This document shows positions 25,390-36,000 of a stretch of 64,000 nt of DNA, one piece after another. The stretch comes from a virus. The stretch is taken from the IMG/VR virus record IMGVR_UViG_2077657010_000001, positions 34,323-98,322 of that record; one strand, 5' to 3'. Every line of letters starts with the position of its first letter. The first letter of the stretch is position 1. The notes below the pieces were generated by a model. The model ran no database searches and had not been told where the DNA came from. It was given only the letters and a program-made list of their open reading frames with translations. The translations under genes were made by a program, and so were the position numbers.

Positions 25390-26154
25390 ATGTACGAGTT
25401 AGTATACGGCGATTTGACTTTCCACGTTTGTGAAAAGACCGATAAGATCAACCATGTATTGTATAAGTCTGAGCAAATGCTGGACTTTAGTGATGAGACC
25501 GCATTTCACCCTGTCACCATTAAACCCCATCGTGATGACAACGAAGACTTTGCGGGCCTTAACTTCATTATCAACTTCACGCGCAACCAGTCTATCATCG
25601 CGCAGTTCCGTGGGGTGGATGAGAACAGTGTGGCAGCGACTGCTAGCACCATGATCAAAATGGTTGAGTCACCTGCAGTCTTTTACAAAAAGATGCACAA
25701 TGTCATCTCCAAGCCCATGCGTGACCGCTACCGTTTACTGTTGTCTGAATACGGTTTAGTATTGTCGCGTGACATGGAACCTGAAAAACGTGATAAGCAT
25801 ACATCTGCTTTGCGTATCATTGCATCACTTGGAAGCACAGAGCATGCCGAGCTACTATCGGCCTATGAGAATGACGGTGATCTTATCAGTCTACTCGATA
25901 AGTATACGTCAGATGAACATTACCGCACACTGGCTCTTGACTTCCTTGAACTTTGTTACGGCATCGTCAATCGTGAAAAGCTCACGAATGAATGGTTAGA
26001 TGCCTTCCGTCTCGGGGAAGTCATGGAGAACATGCTACCGGAGCCTAATGTAACAGTCGACGCCTACACCGCAGGTATCATTACCCGTGAACAAACAGGT
26101 CTAAACGAATCCGTGCTAGACCAAATCGATAAGGCTAAAAACAACGGCGGTTAA
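25390..26154 (+). CDS. Unknown protein (254 aa)
   Basis: No family recognised. The ATG follows ATAAGGAACAACA. The N-terminal third looks beta-rich (MYELVYGDLTFHVCEKTD), the rest helical. A soluble acidic protein. It ends 2 bases before the next start, so it is coupled with the DUF488-like/NADAR pair; shared function is not implied. Confidence 0.66.
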   Translation: MYELVYGDLTFHVCEKTDKINHVLYKSEQMLDFSDETAFHPVTIKPHRDDNEDFAGLNFIINFTRNQSIIAQFRGVDENSVAATASTMIKMVESPAVFYKKMHNVISKPMRDRYRLLLSEYGLVLSRDMEPEKRDKHTSALRIIASLGSTEHAELLSAYENDGDLISLLDKYTSDEHYRTLALDFLELCYGIVNREKLTNEWLDAFRLGEVMENMLPEPNVTVDAYTAGIITREQTGLNESVLDQIDKAKNNGG

Positions 26155-26156
26155 AT

Positions 26157-26672
26157 ATGCTTGAACTGGCCACTGGCCGTGTTCATTTGTACCGCTATGG
26201 TGTATCTGGTTTAGGGTACCTGTTCTCAGATACCACCGCTAAATCATCAAAGCCTAACACCATCGGACATGCCCTTTCACCTGATTGGGCGACGATGGTT
26301 GGCCCCTATAAGCGTGGTGAGATAGACGAATACGAATACGCGTACCGATACCTTACCATGCTGCATGAATTACCAGATACTATCTATGATGCATTAGAAG
26401 TCGCCTCCTCACAGGGGCGGCTTCGTATTATGCTGTTAGCGTGTTATTGTTCATGGCCTAAATTCTGTCATAGGCACTTAGCATGTCGGTATATTGCAGA
26501 CCGTATAACCGATGCGTACTATACTGGCGAGGCCTATACCGTGGATAATTTTGAAGGGCCTCTATTATCACCACGAGACAATGAACATGAGGCCTACATG
26601 GATGCTATTTACGAAGGAGTTATTAATGAAATCTGTCACTATCGATGGCCAGATTATACACCCGTCGGGTGA
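26157..26672 (+). CDS. DUF488-like protein (171 aa)
   Basis: The segment MLLACYCSWPKFCHRHLACRYIAD (cysteines 96, 98 and 104; CHR at 104-106) matches the hallmark of DUF488-type phage and bacterial proteins, where a C-x-C and CHR site follows a beta strand. The function of that group is unknown, but such proteins recur beside NADAR and other NAD-linked genes. The rest of the chain gives no further match. Its 3' end overlaps the NADAR gene by 47 bases, so the two products are made together. Confidence 0.45.
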   Translation: MLELATGRVHLYRYGVSGLGYLFSDTTAKSSKPNTIGHALSPDWATMVGPYKRGEIDEYEYAYRYLTMLHELPDTIYDALEVASSQGRLRIMLLACYCSWPKFCHRHLACRYIADRITDAYYTGEAYTVDNFEGPLLSPRDNEHEAYMDAIYEGVINEICHYRWPDYTPVG

Positions 26673-27189
26673 TGGTGTCGACCATTTAAACATATATAGT
26701 CGCAGTAAATCAGAGCTGGGTCGGTGGATGTCCAACTTCAGTGAAACGAACACATCGGCTGGACATGGGACATTTAGAACACTTGAGGGGTATTACCACT
26801 ACCTTAAGATTGTGCTGAGTGTCATCGATGATGATGCAAATCCTTTAAGTCAAAAAGCTTACGATGACATTAACCAATATTTGGTTGACATCAAATCTGT
26901 TGATGGCGTGACTGCTAAAAAGCTTGGTAGCACGATGCGCACTATCTGTGAAGCCAATGAAGTGTCGGTGATGCGAAAGCCTACTGCTGAAATGGAAGAA
27001 TGGTTTACAGAGGCTGTTGAGCGTAAACTCAAAGATAACCAAGCCATGCTTGACCGCTTAAGAGACATCATTGAAGATGGTGTACCTCTAACCCACTATT
27101 ACGACTATGGTGATAGTGTTATCTACAAACCACATTTCAAGTGGTTGGTGGATGTTTATTACAATGCGATTAATAACATAGGAGAATAA
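26626..27189 (+). CDS. NADAR-family protein (YbiA-like N-glycosidase fold), 187 aa
   Basis: NADAR domains act on N-glycosidic bonds of ribose derivatives; some remove ADP-ribose from guanine in DNA. The motifs are in order: IYSRSKSELGRWMSNF (23-38, usually 'S-x-x-x-x-LSNF'), FRTLEGYYHYLKI (50-62, with the family's key Glu at 54), AKKLGSTM (97-104), and a C-terminal HYYDYGDSVIYKPHFKWL where the family has 'D-x-x-WG'. ATG 26626 follows GAAGGAGTTATTA; the longer open frame overlaps the previous gene. Together with the macro-domain gene it suggests ADP-ribose removal. Family confidence is moderate. Confidence 0.65.
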   Translation: MKSVTIDGQIIHPSGDGVDHLNIYSRSKSELGRWMSNFSETNTSAGHGTFRTLEGYYHYLKIVLSVIDDDANPLSQKAYDDINQYLVDIKSVDGVTAKKLGSTMRTICEANEVSVMRKPTAEMEEWFTEAVERKLKDNQAMLDRLRDIIEDGVPLTHYYDYGDSVIYKPHFKWLVDVYYNAINNIGE

Positions 27190-27192
27190 TTA

Positions 27193-27888
27193 ATGTCAAT
27201 TTCACTGTTTGGGCTAAGCGAGTATGAATATATTGACTATAAGGACTTAGTTAAACTGAGAAGCCTTGCGGCGGCATATCGCCGCAAGATACGTGAGCTA
27301 GGACGAAATAGTGGTACAGAAGAAGGGCTAGAACGTACTCGCTGTGCATACCTACGTCAACTCGAAAAGATGTATCGTAGTGTGTTGGTTAATAATGTAC
27401 TTAACAGTGACCACATCGATAATACATACACAGCGCCATCTACTGCCGTAGAAGTTGATGGGGATGTCACCAAGCTGTATAATTCAAACATTCTCACCCA
27501 CCACCAATTGACAGTTAATGATTTTGGTAAAGGTAAGTTGATATCTGTAGATATACCATTTAAGGTTCATGGTGTGATTGACTTTACTGTCAACCATCAC
27601 AGTGATGATTATACTGGATATATCAGTGTACGGATGTTAGGTGTTTTGAATGTTAAGGGGTATTATAAAGATGCATTAAACGCCTATAAATCTGGTAGTG
27701 TATCTGCGATTGGCAGTTACTTAAAACACATCCACGAGGTTGATTGCCTTAACATCTTCGATATACCGGACATTTTCACATTTGTCGGTGAAGAAGGTTA
27801 TGAAAAGATTACAGCACTGTGTGATCCGCTGTATGCCTACTTCATGATCAATGACTTCACTATCAAATATGAAGACATCGGCAAATAA
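27193..27888 (+). CDS. Unknown protein (231 aa)
   Basis: No family recognised. The ATG follows ATAGGAGAATAATTA, 3 bases after the NADAR stop, so it is coupled with it. The N-terminus is helical and basic (LAAAYRRKIRELGRNSG), followed by a probable beta-rich part (LISVDIPFKVHGVIDFTVNHH). Soluble. It is the last gene of the 23.4-27.9 kb run. Confidence 0.68.
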   Translation: MSISLFGLSEYEYIDYKDLVKLRSLAAAYRRKIRELGRNSGTEEGLERTRCAYLRQLEKMYRSVLVNNVLNSDHIDNTYTAPSTAVEVDGDVTKLYNSNILTHHQLTVNDFGKGKLISVDIPFKVHGVIDFTVNHHSDDYTGYISVRMLGVLNVKGYYKDALNAYKSGSVSAIGSYLKHIHEVDCLNIFDIPDIFTFVGEEGYEKITALCDPLYAYFMINDFTIKYEDIGK

Positions 27889-27893
27889 AAAAG

Positions 27894-27920
27894 GAGGGGC
27901 GCATGCCCCTCTTTTTTTTT
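27894..27920 (+). terminator. Intrinsic terminator
   Basis: GAGGGGC-GCAT-GCCCCTC with a run of nine Ts. It also faces the stop of the converging 698-residue gene. Confidence 0.88.
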
Positions 27921-27923
27921 GTG

Positions 27924-30020
27924 TTACTCACCACGGTCTGGCAGTTTTGTAAATGCAGACAAACCACGTCCCACCCAGGTATTAGACAAGCTATTCGCAT
28001 GTCTACCTGACATGAATGCAGACTTCCAAGATTGCTTCCACCGGTTAAGGTTGAATACTACCTTTTCGAGCGCATAAGTCATTTGGTGTAAAGACGCACC
28101 TCCAATCGTTGCCATGTAATCGGTGTATTTGTTATCATCGTCAAAGATACTTGGATCGCGTATAATCGGCATGTGCATCGCACGCGACAAATCTCTGACG
28201 GTAATGGTCATCTCTGCCGCCAGCATCTTACCGTCCGGACGCCAACCCATATTACCTGTACCTCGAGTAAGCTGTATACTCTCAATGATACCTGTACGAA
28301 TTGCCATTCTTCCTTGGAAATAACACTCACACAACAACGGTGAGTTGTATGTTTGCTTACCTGTAGACATCGGTAACGCGCCTGCCAATCCTAATATAAT
28401 TGGAAGGGTAATGTCTTGGAAGCGTGACAAGTCGTTTCCATAGGGGCCACCTAACGGAATTGTAAAAGACTCTGTGGCTGTTTCTGCTGTTGACGACTCA
28501 TACACATCTTGGATATCTACATAGGAGCTTCCGTATATCGCCGCAAGTCCAGATATGTTGAGTGTCGACAATGCACCACCCATGAAATCTTTTATCCCTG
28601 TTGTGATGGAGTCGATGAGATCAAAGCCAGTCTTACCACCAGATGTGGATGCATCAATCGACCGAGCTGTCGCTGACATACTGTTTAACTTCTCAGCAAT
28701 CTCCGGTTGTTTGGTGGTATTACTGAATGAGTCAGAGACAGAGTTGTTACCATTCACTCTGAATGTCACCCACTGGCCACCATCTCTAAGTTCAGAGCCT
28801 AACGTATCACCCACGTCTTTAAAGTAGTTAAACATTGGGCCAAAGAAGCCAAAAATATCTTGATCTTCAGTAGGTTTACCATCTTGTTGTTTACTTGCCT
28901 CCGACACTTTAGCAGAGATTTGCTCATCGGTAATACCCTCAGCCGACATCCCTTTGCTGAACTTTTCTTTCAATGCCTTATGCACATCAGCCTGCGCACG
29001 CTCTTCTGAGTCACTAACACGGTATGCTGGGTTAGACGCATACGCTTGAATGACATGATGAAGAGACATTTCCTTTTCATCTATCTGCTGCTCCATGATA
29101 GATGTGTTTTTTGCCTGATTGATGTACTCATTCAGCATCCCTTGGAATTGCTCTTCGTTTGCTGAATTGCTATATAAGGATTCAAGTGTTTTGGCTTGAT
29201 AGTTTGCAAGGATTTGGAAGCGGTTAATTGCACGGAATAGATCAAACTTACCGCTTGATTTCCATATATCTGGAAGCATGCTATACACTTGCTCCATGTC
29301 TACCTTGCTTCCTTCCTCGCCTACTTCATTGTACCGGTCCTGACTAAACGGTTCCCACATGGGTAGCAGTTCTGCATACATCAATTGGGTATCTGCCATC
29401 GCCTGTGCAGATTGTAAGTATAAGTTCATTGCAGGTTTGAGGTAAAAATACCTCGAGGTCTTTTTAGATGCAATATAACCAAGCACCTTAGAGGATACCA
29501 GAAAGGGGATGATGACTGCTGCAGGCAGTGCCACAAACATCGCTGAAATACCTGCTATTTTACCTGCACCGCGCATCAATGACGTATACTCACCACGCTT
29601 TGCTAGTATCGCCGCATCACGACTATACATGTTTGCAAAGAAAGGTACTGTCCCGGAGTATTTAGGGACACCCCACCGAAAGTGGACATACTGAGCGACA
29701 TCATCATAGTTCTCTGAATAATCTCTACCTTGCCTGAAGCTACCCGCATTATCTTCAACAGCAAAGCCCTCACTTACATCGATTTGATCTTTTATATCTG
29801 GATTGTCCCTTGACAATAGACCCGTCGCCTTAATGTCAGCAAAACGAGTAAATTGGTAGGGTGGGTTGATGGCTTCATTACCACCGATGGTTGAATCTGC
29901 AAATTTAAAATCTGCAGTCGATTTTGGCGACCCACCAAAACTACTCCGACCGCGTTGGGATTTTGCGAGGCCAAACATGCCTCTCACCCATTGTTTGTCG
30001 AATGTTCTATTTACAGCCAT
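27924..30020 (-). CDS. Large virion/tail protein with hydrophobic segment (698 aa)
   Basis: No named family, but the setting next to the gp181-like protein and the C-terminal segment PLLCECYFQGRMAIRTGIIESIQLTRGTGNMGWRPDGKMLAAEMTIT, typical in pattern of phage tail or baseplate components, support a structural role. Residues about 145-185 are hydrophobic (FVALPAAVIIPFLVSSKVLGYIA) and could insert in a membrane during DNA entry. The middle is Asp/Ser-rich. The ATG follows TAGGAGTTAACAC, 62 bases after the 2245-residue gene. Confidence 0.7.
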   Translation of the reverse strand: MAVNRTFDKQWVRGMFGLAKSQRGRSSFGGSPKSTADFKFADSTIGGNEAINPPYQFTRFADIKATGLLSRDNPDIKDQIDVSEGFAVEDNAGSFRQGRDYSENYDDVAQYVHFRWGVPKYSGTVPFFANMYSRDAAILAKRGEYTSLMRGAGKIAGISAMFVALPAAVIIPFLVSSKVLGYIASKKTSRYFYLKPAMNLYLQSAQAMADTQLMYAELLPMWEPFSQDRYNEVGEEGSKVDMEQVYSMLPDIWKSSGKFDLFRAINRFQILANYQAKTLESLYSNSANEEQFQGMLNEYINQAKNTSIMEQQIDEKEMSLHHVIQAYASNPAYRVSDSEERAQADVHKALKEKFSKGMSAEGITDEQISAKVSEASKQQDGKPTEDQDIFGFFGPMFNYFKDVGDTLGSELRDGGQWVTFRVNGNNSVSDSFSNTTKQPEIAEKLNSMSATARSIDASTSGGKTGFDLIDSITTGIKDFMGGALSTLNISGLAAIYGSSYVDIQDVYESSTAETATESFTIPLGGPYGNDLSRFQDITLPIILGLAGALPMSTGKQTYNSPLLCECYFQGRMAIRTGIIESIQLTRGTGNMGWRPDGKMLAAEMTITVRDLSRAMHMPIIRDPSIFDDDNKYTDYMATIGGASLHQMTYALEKVVFNLNRWKQSWKSAFMSGRHANSLSNTWVGRGLSAFTKLPDRGE

Positions 30021-30038
30021 GTGTTAACTCCTAATCAA

Positions 30039-30068
30039 AAAAGACAAAGCGGGTCTAGATGACCCGCC
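30039..30068 (-). terminator. Reverse-strand terminator after the 2245-residue gene
   Basis: On the reverse strand GCGGGTC-ATCTA-GACCCGC is followed by TTTGTCTTTTTT. It lies between the two reverse virion genes and would limit read-through into the 698-residue gene. Confidence 0.7.
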
Positions 30069-30082
30069 CCATCTCCTTTTTA

Positions 30083-33000
30083 CTATGCACGCCGTTTACG
30101 TGACAACGATACTGGCCCTTTTGAATGGTTGATTTCATATTTATTTTTTGCCAACTGTGAGCGTTCAGCTTGCTGCTCACGCATGAGTTGTTCACGAGAT
30201 ACACCCTCTTCAGGTACATTCGTTTGCAACTCTTTCATGTGGCTCAATGTCAATGAAATCTCCTTTAGCACTTCGAGTTGTTTACTCAGGTACTGATTAG
30301 AGACACGTCCCTCTTCAAGATGTGCACCGGCAACGGATGCCCGCTCTCCTTCCAATTGACGTTCAGTCTCTTTGATCTTATCATCTACCTGACGTTGTGC
30401 TTCCCGCGTGTACGTCTCTAAACTGACATTACTCTGGGACGCTGCGGCAGTGACTTGTTTCTTCACTGTTTCATCCACATTCCTAGAAGCTTCCATATCA
30501 GAACGAGAGTACGTCGGTTTGTTTTCCATCGCTTTGTTAACAGAAGACTTATTAGTAAGGTCTTTTGCTAATTTCTGCGTGGCCACACGACTACGGTCTT
30601 CCTCGGGATTGATTTTTGCAACAGTACGATCATCATCTTTAACCACTGGAGTGAAATCGGGTTCCGCGTCAGTGTATTGTGAAACGTAACTGAATTTAGA
30701 CGACGCTTTACGTGTGAGCTTCTCATGCACTTCACGGTAGCTGATCGGTCTACCACGGCCTGTGAAGATAGCAGGATTCGCTGCTGCCGCTTGCGTAAAG
30801 TCCTCTGCTGCAATCGCGTCAGGGCGACTATACAGGTTAGACAAGAACTTAGACGCACCGCCATGTCCCAGGAAGTGTGCCAAATACAAATCAGCCGGGC
30901 CGGGCTTAACTCCCGTAGGCAATGAACCTTTAATGGATTGTGCACCACTGCGTAAGTACTCTGCACCCATCAGTGCGTTAGCAACTGGATCATAGGGGCT
31001 GGCATCTTTAGGTATGCCGTACTTATTACCGTGCTTCTCCAGCGTCTCATTCCATGTGGAATTGATAAACTGGTAGAGGCCTTTTGCTGAGCTTGTACTT
31101 GCCCCAGCTTTAGGGTTCAATGATGACTCCATCATGGCCACAGTTAACAAGAGCGATTCATCCACACCTGTAGACTGACTGACACGTTTTATCATCTCAG
31201 CCACAGAACCACGATCATTCCCTTCAAGCTTTATTTTACCATAAGCACTATCGGGGTCTGTCGCCTCCTTACTGATATCCCCCATGGGTATATTCGAGTC
31301 AGGTGTGTAACTATCATTGGCACTGTTCGTACCTTGATACTTACTGAGGATGTCGTTTGCTAACGAAGTACGTCCCTTAGGACGAGGTGGCCTTTTCGGT
31401 TTCTTCGTTGGCTTGTTACTGGTATCATTGGCTGACGCATCCGTATCAGTTGCCTTTTGTTCACTTGCCTCAGCCTGCTTTAGCAGTTTACGGAGGAACT
31501 TAAGATTATCTTCAACAGTTGATGGATCGTCATTTAACTGTGAGATATCCGGCCAAGGTGAATGTCTAACACTCCACACTGACACAAACTCACTACGTAC
31601 ACGTATCTTCTTATTCACCATGCCATTAGCTACATGAATAGCCCACGGTGAGGATGAAGACACATTGACCAACAATACGTTCGCTTGTGGCGAATACCGT
31701 TTCAGTTGTGTTAGGTACTCTACAAATACGGGTAAGAAACGATTCTTAAACCACGAAGACCACACATTATACTGTTCGATATTCTTAGCACTCATGCCAA
31801 AATTAGACATGTGTGTTTTTGCCATGTCGCTCACTTTGGTCTGTACACGGAACCCTTTTCCAGAGAAGCTTGTGTTCTTAACAATGGCTTCTTCAAGATC
31901 CCATAGCGCTTGGATTTTATCAACATCTAATGATTCCAAACCATACGTACGCACCCTTACCGCTTCAAGTGCCGTCAAGTCATTCGCTGACCTCACCTTA
32001 CGCGTTTTGGGTTCACCCTTAACAAGCTCAACTTCACCCTCTTTACCATCATCCCCAGTTTTGAGTTTACCATCCACACCAATACGTTTAGGTTTAGGTG
32101 CATCAGAACCAGGACGTGATGATTTAGGTTTATCTGCATCGCTTTCGGTTTCTTCCGTTGCGGTTGTATCCTCTCCTTTGTATTCCTTGACGAGCTCTTC
32201 AATCTCTTTGCGTGATTTAGGCTCAACCTCTTCTTTAATCTCCTTACCTGTCATTAGTTCACCTTGGAACCAATCGTCAAGCTCAAATGGAGACGTTAAC
32301 ACTTCAAAGCTTGGGTGGTCTGCAGGTAATACACACCCCTCCAAAATCTTTTTCATGTTCTTAGGTTGGACTTTCTTGATATTATCAAGTTCACCCAAAG
32401 ACACTTCAGCGGCATGTTGTTGGGCACGTGTTGCCCATAATAGATACACTTGCATATAACGGCGATAGAGCCAGACTTTAAATGACTCAACTTGTTCACC
32501 ATCTGATGTGTCGACACCAAACAGTTTTGCAATCGAAGTCATCTTATCTTCATCAATGCCCTTAACCGTTGCGATGCCTTTTGAATCATAGCTTGTATGT
32601 TTGGCCATAATAGACTCTAACTTAACAAGCTTTTCAACTTCATCATCATCGGGGTCATCGTACTCATGCGTACCATATTGCGCCATACGTAAGCGGGCAA
32701 GTGGGCCAAGCTCATCGCTTGTGAAGTACATGTATGCACCAACACCAACCGCAGCTGCACCAATAGCCAACCATGCAGGTGCTGACAATAGACCCAATGC
32801 GCCAACAGCAGCACCACGGACAGCAGTCCACATACCCTGCCTTGCAATGAAACCTCCGGCCGTTCTTAGACCAGTGCCCATCCTAGACATAAAGCTCGCC
32901 TTAGAGGCGGCATTAGCGGCACTTGTAGCGGCTTTCTTACCACTGAATGGGTTGAGTTTACTTAGCAGTGAACCAATCATCCCGTCAGCTTTAAATGCGC

Positions 33001-36000
33001 CTGAGATTTTAGCGAGTATGCCCGTCCCAATTGCACCGCCTAAGAGACCACTGATTTTGTCTATTGCGCCTGAGCCTAAACCAAAGATCTTGGATAGTGC
33101 ATCACTGCCTTTCTCTTTGGCTTTACCTGCCGCTTCTTTGATCTTTTCTTTACGTGCTTTACGTTTCCTTTCTTTCTCCGCTGCCTTTTCCTTGGCACGT
33201 TCAGCACGTTTTTGACGGATATCACGATAACTGTTATCGCGGATACCATCCCCATCAAAGTCCTCAGCATCCTCTTCAGGCTCTTCACTTTTGGTATCAT
33301 CAGCTGACACATCGTCTTCTGCGATTATCTCCTCACCGTCAGTGGCATCGTTATCACCCACACCAAACTGGTCACTAAGTAATACTCGGATTTCCTCCAA
33401 CTTGGCAACCACATCACTGTCTTTCTTAGTGATACCTAACTTGTCAAGGAATCGGGCGGCGATATCCGCAATGGAATCTACGCCTTTACCGAGCATTGAC
33501 TTCGTCCAGTCGACCATCCCAGTGAAGCCTTTCTTTATACTAGACAGTCCCCGTTTTCCATAATCCCAAGCAGCACTACCTACCGCTTTTACCTTTTGGA
33601 ATGTGGACTTAAACGGTTCGCCATTAGCATCAACCAATTCAAAGTCAGGGTTATCAAACTCACCGTAGTCAATGACCCACTCTTTGTGTTTGGTAATGAC
33701 TGGCCCTTTAATATCACCTGGCCCTTTGATGACTTTACCGGATGTCACATCAATGTAATGCCCACGATCAATAAGGAATGCTTTTAGTCGAGGCTCATCT
33801 TCCCCTTTGACATAGATACTTTCTGTTGGGAAGATCTCTTTGATTAACTTACTCCCCCCCTCCTTGATAGATTTCAGTACACGTGAAGGTAACGTAACAA
33901 CCGTTCTGGCTAACTTACCAGACAGCTTACCGAGACGTTGGCCCAGCGACTTCATCCCCGATTTGGTGTAGTAGGTAAAGCCATCAATTTTGTTGGCGAT
34001 CTCTTCTGTGCTAAGGAGCATCTCGCCATGCTCATCGTAGACCGCCCCATCGATATCATCGATGCTTTTTATCTGCTTACCCTCTTTGTTGTAATACTTA
34101 CCCAACTTCATCAGACGACCACTTAATACTAAGTTACCGTCCTCATCGTAGATGTTGGCCGTATCTGTTAAACCTTTCCACCCACTCTTAACAACATCCT
34201 TGGCTTGTCCTATCGAGTCAGTGGCAAACTTCTTGACACTCTCAAAGGTGGGGAGTTTACTTTTAATACGGTTGACGGTATTACCAACAAAGTTTTTGGC
34301 TCGTCCGTAAGCTTGACTTACATGTTCACCAAATTTGCCGAAATAGCCCGCACGCTCTTTACGGTCGCCATCAGACAGGTCAGCGGATTCGAATGACGGT
34401 ACACCATTAACAGCCATATCTTCTAAGATACCGATAATGTTTTGCATCTCAGGTCTAAGGTTGTTTTCTTCTAGCTGCTTAAGCACAGCATTGGTCAAAC
34501 GTTCCTTTTCCTTTTCTGCATTTTCACTACCTGCATTCGTACCTATATTCTCCAGTATGGTTTCAAGTCTCCTCTCATCACCGAAGAATGTATCTCGGAC
34601 ACCCGTAACCACCTCTTCACCCAACATGCTTAACGTGTTGCGCATCTCGTAGGTGTCTAACGCAATCGAGGTGATGTCTTCATCTGTCTGCTTATTCAAT
34701 ACAGCCGTGATGTGTTCAGGTGCGGGTGAACCACCCCCTGTTGGGCCAGGACCACCTGATGGTGGGGTAGGGCTAGGGGGTGGTGTATTTGGACCGTCAG
34801 GTGGTGGGTTGTTACCCGAGGCAGCGTCAATGACACTTTCCACCTTTTCTCTTGGAGATAGATAGTCGTAGCTACTCAAGAGATCTTTATTCATCCTTAA
34901 GTATTCACCATCACGGTCAAAGACCCCAGCACGTGCCACCGCTGCACCACTGTACTGGTTCTCCATCTCAGTCACTTTCTCTTGTGCTGAGCCAATACGT
35001 CTGCGTATCCCAGAAAGTCGGTCAGATACTAAGGCATTGATTTTCGCTTCCTGTGTCTTGTCATCACTGATGTCTCTGAACATTTTGTTAAGTTCAAAGA
35101 TATCGTCGATGTTCGCATCTTTAGAATAAGCGTCTTGGTTCTCCGCTAAATTCTTAACATTGAACTGTTTGACATTACGAATATGATCATCTAACGTCCT
35201 GCCTAATGACTCACGTTGAGATTCTGTCAGGTCACCCTTGGTGTCAATTTCATTGATGACCGAATCAATACCCTGACGAACAGACTCTTTAGTCTCAGGA
35301 TCTTCAATAAAGTCACGGATGCGGCTGTCAATTTCATCCTTGTCTACAAACGACATCGTGTTGTAGTCAAACGTTTCGTTGACTGGACCCTTACCGTTAC
35401 CCTCCATGATGGCACTATAGATGCGTGACAACCACTCTGGGATGACATCGTTAAGTGTCACGTCACTGCGACGTGTCCATGCAGAGGCTTCTGACAGTTC
35501 CGTGACAGTCGTATTTGAAAGTTCTGCACTATCACCGCCATATCTCGGTAGTATGGAGGTGAGTAAGTTAAGCAGCGGGTTTTCTGAGTTCCGGCCTGTA
35601 GCTGCATCATTCAAATACTCTGGGAGTGTGGTTAACCGATAACGGAGTTTAGCACCAAGTTTGGCGACCTCTGGATGTTCTTCCCCCTTTTCTTTAAGCA
35701 TCTTCTGATACTTTTTGATCATCGGCGCTAGATATTTATCGGTAAGGTAATCCCCCGCCATACCTGCAGCAGATTGAATATACTCACCACGTTGCTGGGC
35801 ATCCGTTTTTTCCACATCAGGTTCATTTTCCATTTCCTGAATCATGGAGTCTGCACCCATCTCAACCATACTTAGGTTAGAGCGTACTTTATCCCCTAGA
35901 CCCGATATGGCCTTTTTAGCATTCTCACCGAGATTACTTATATAGCTCCTTGCAAACTCGGCAGGTGAGGCATTACGGATGATCTCCCGTTTCATCAATG

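Noticed and set aside
31665-32459. 264-residue forward frame, and the similar one at 32601-33215
   Set aside because: Both lie antisense inside the 2245-residue gene, whose reading frame and SLT domain are clear; Ser/Ala/Leu-rich shadow composition.
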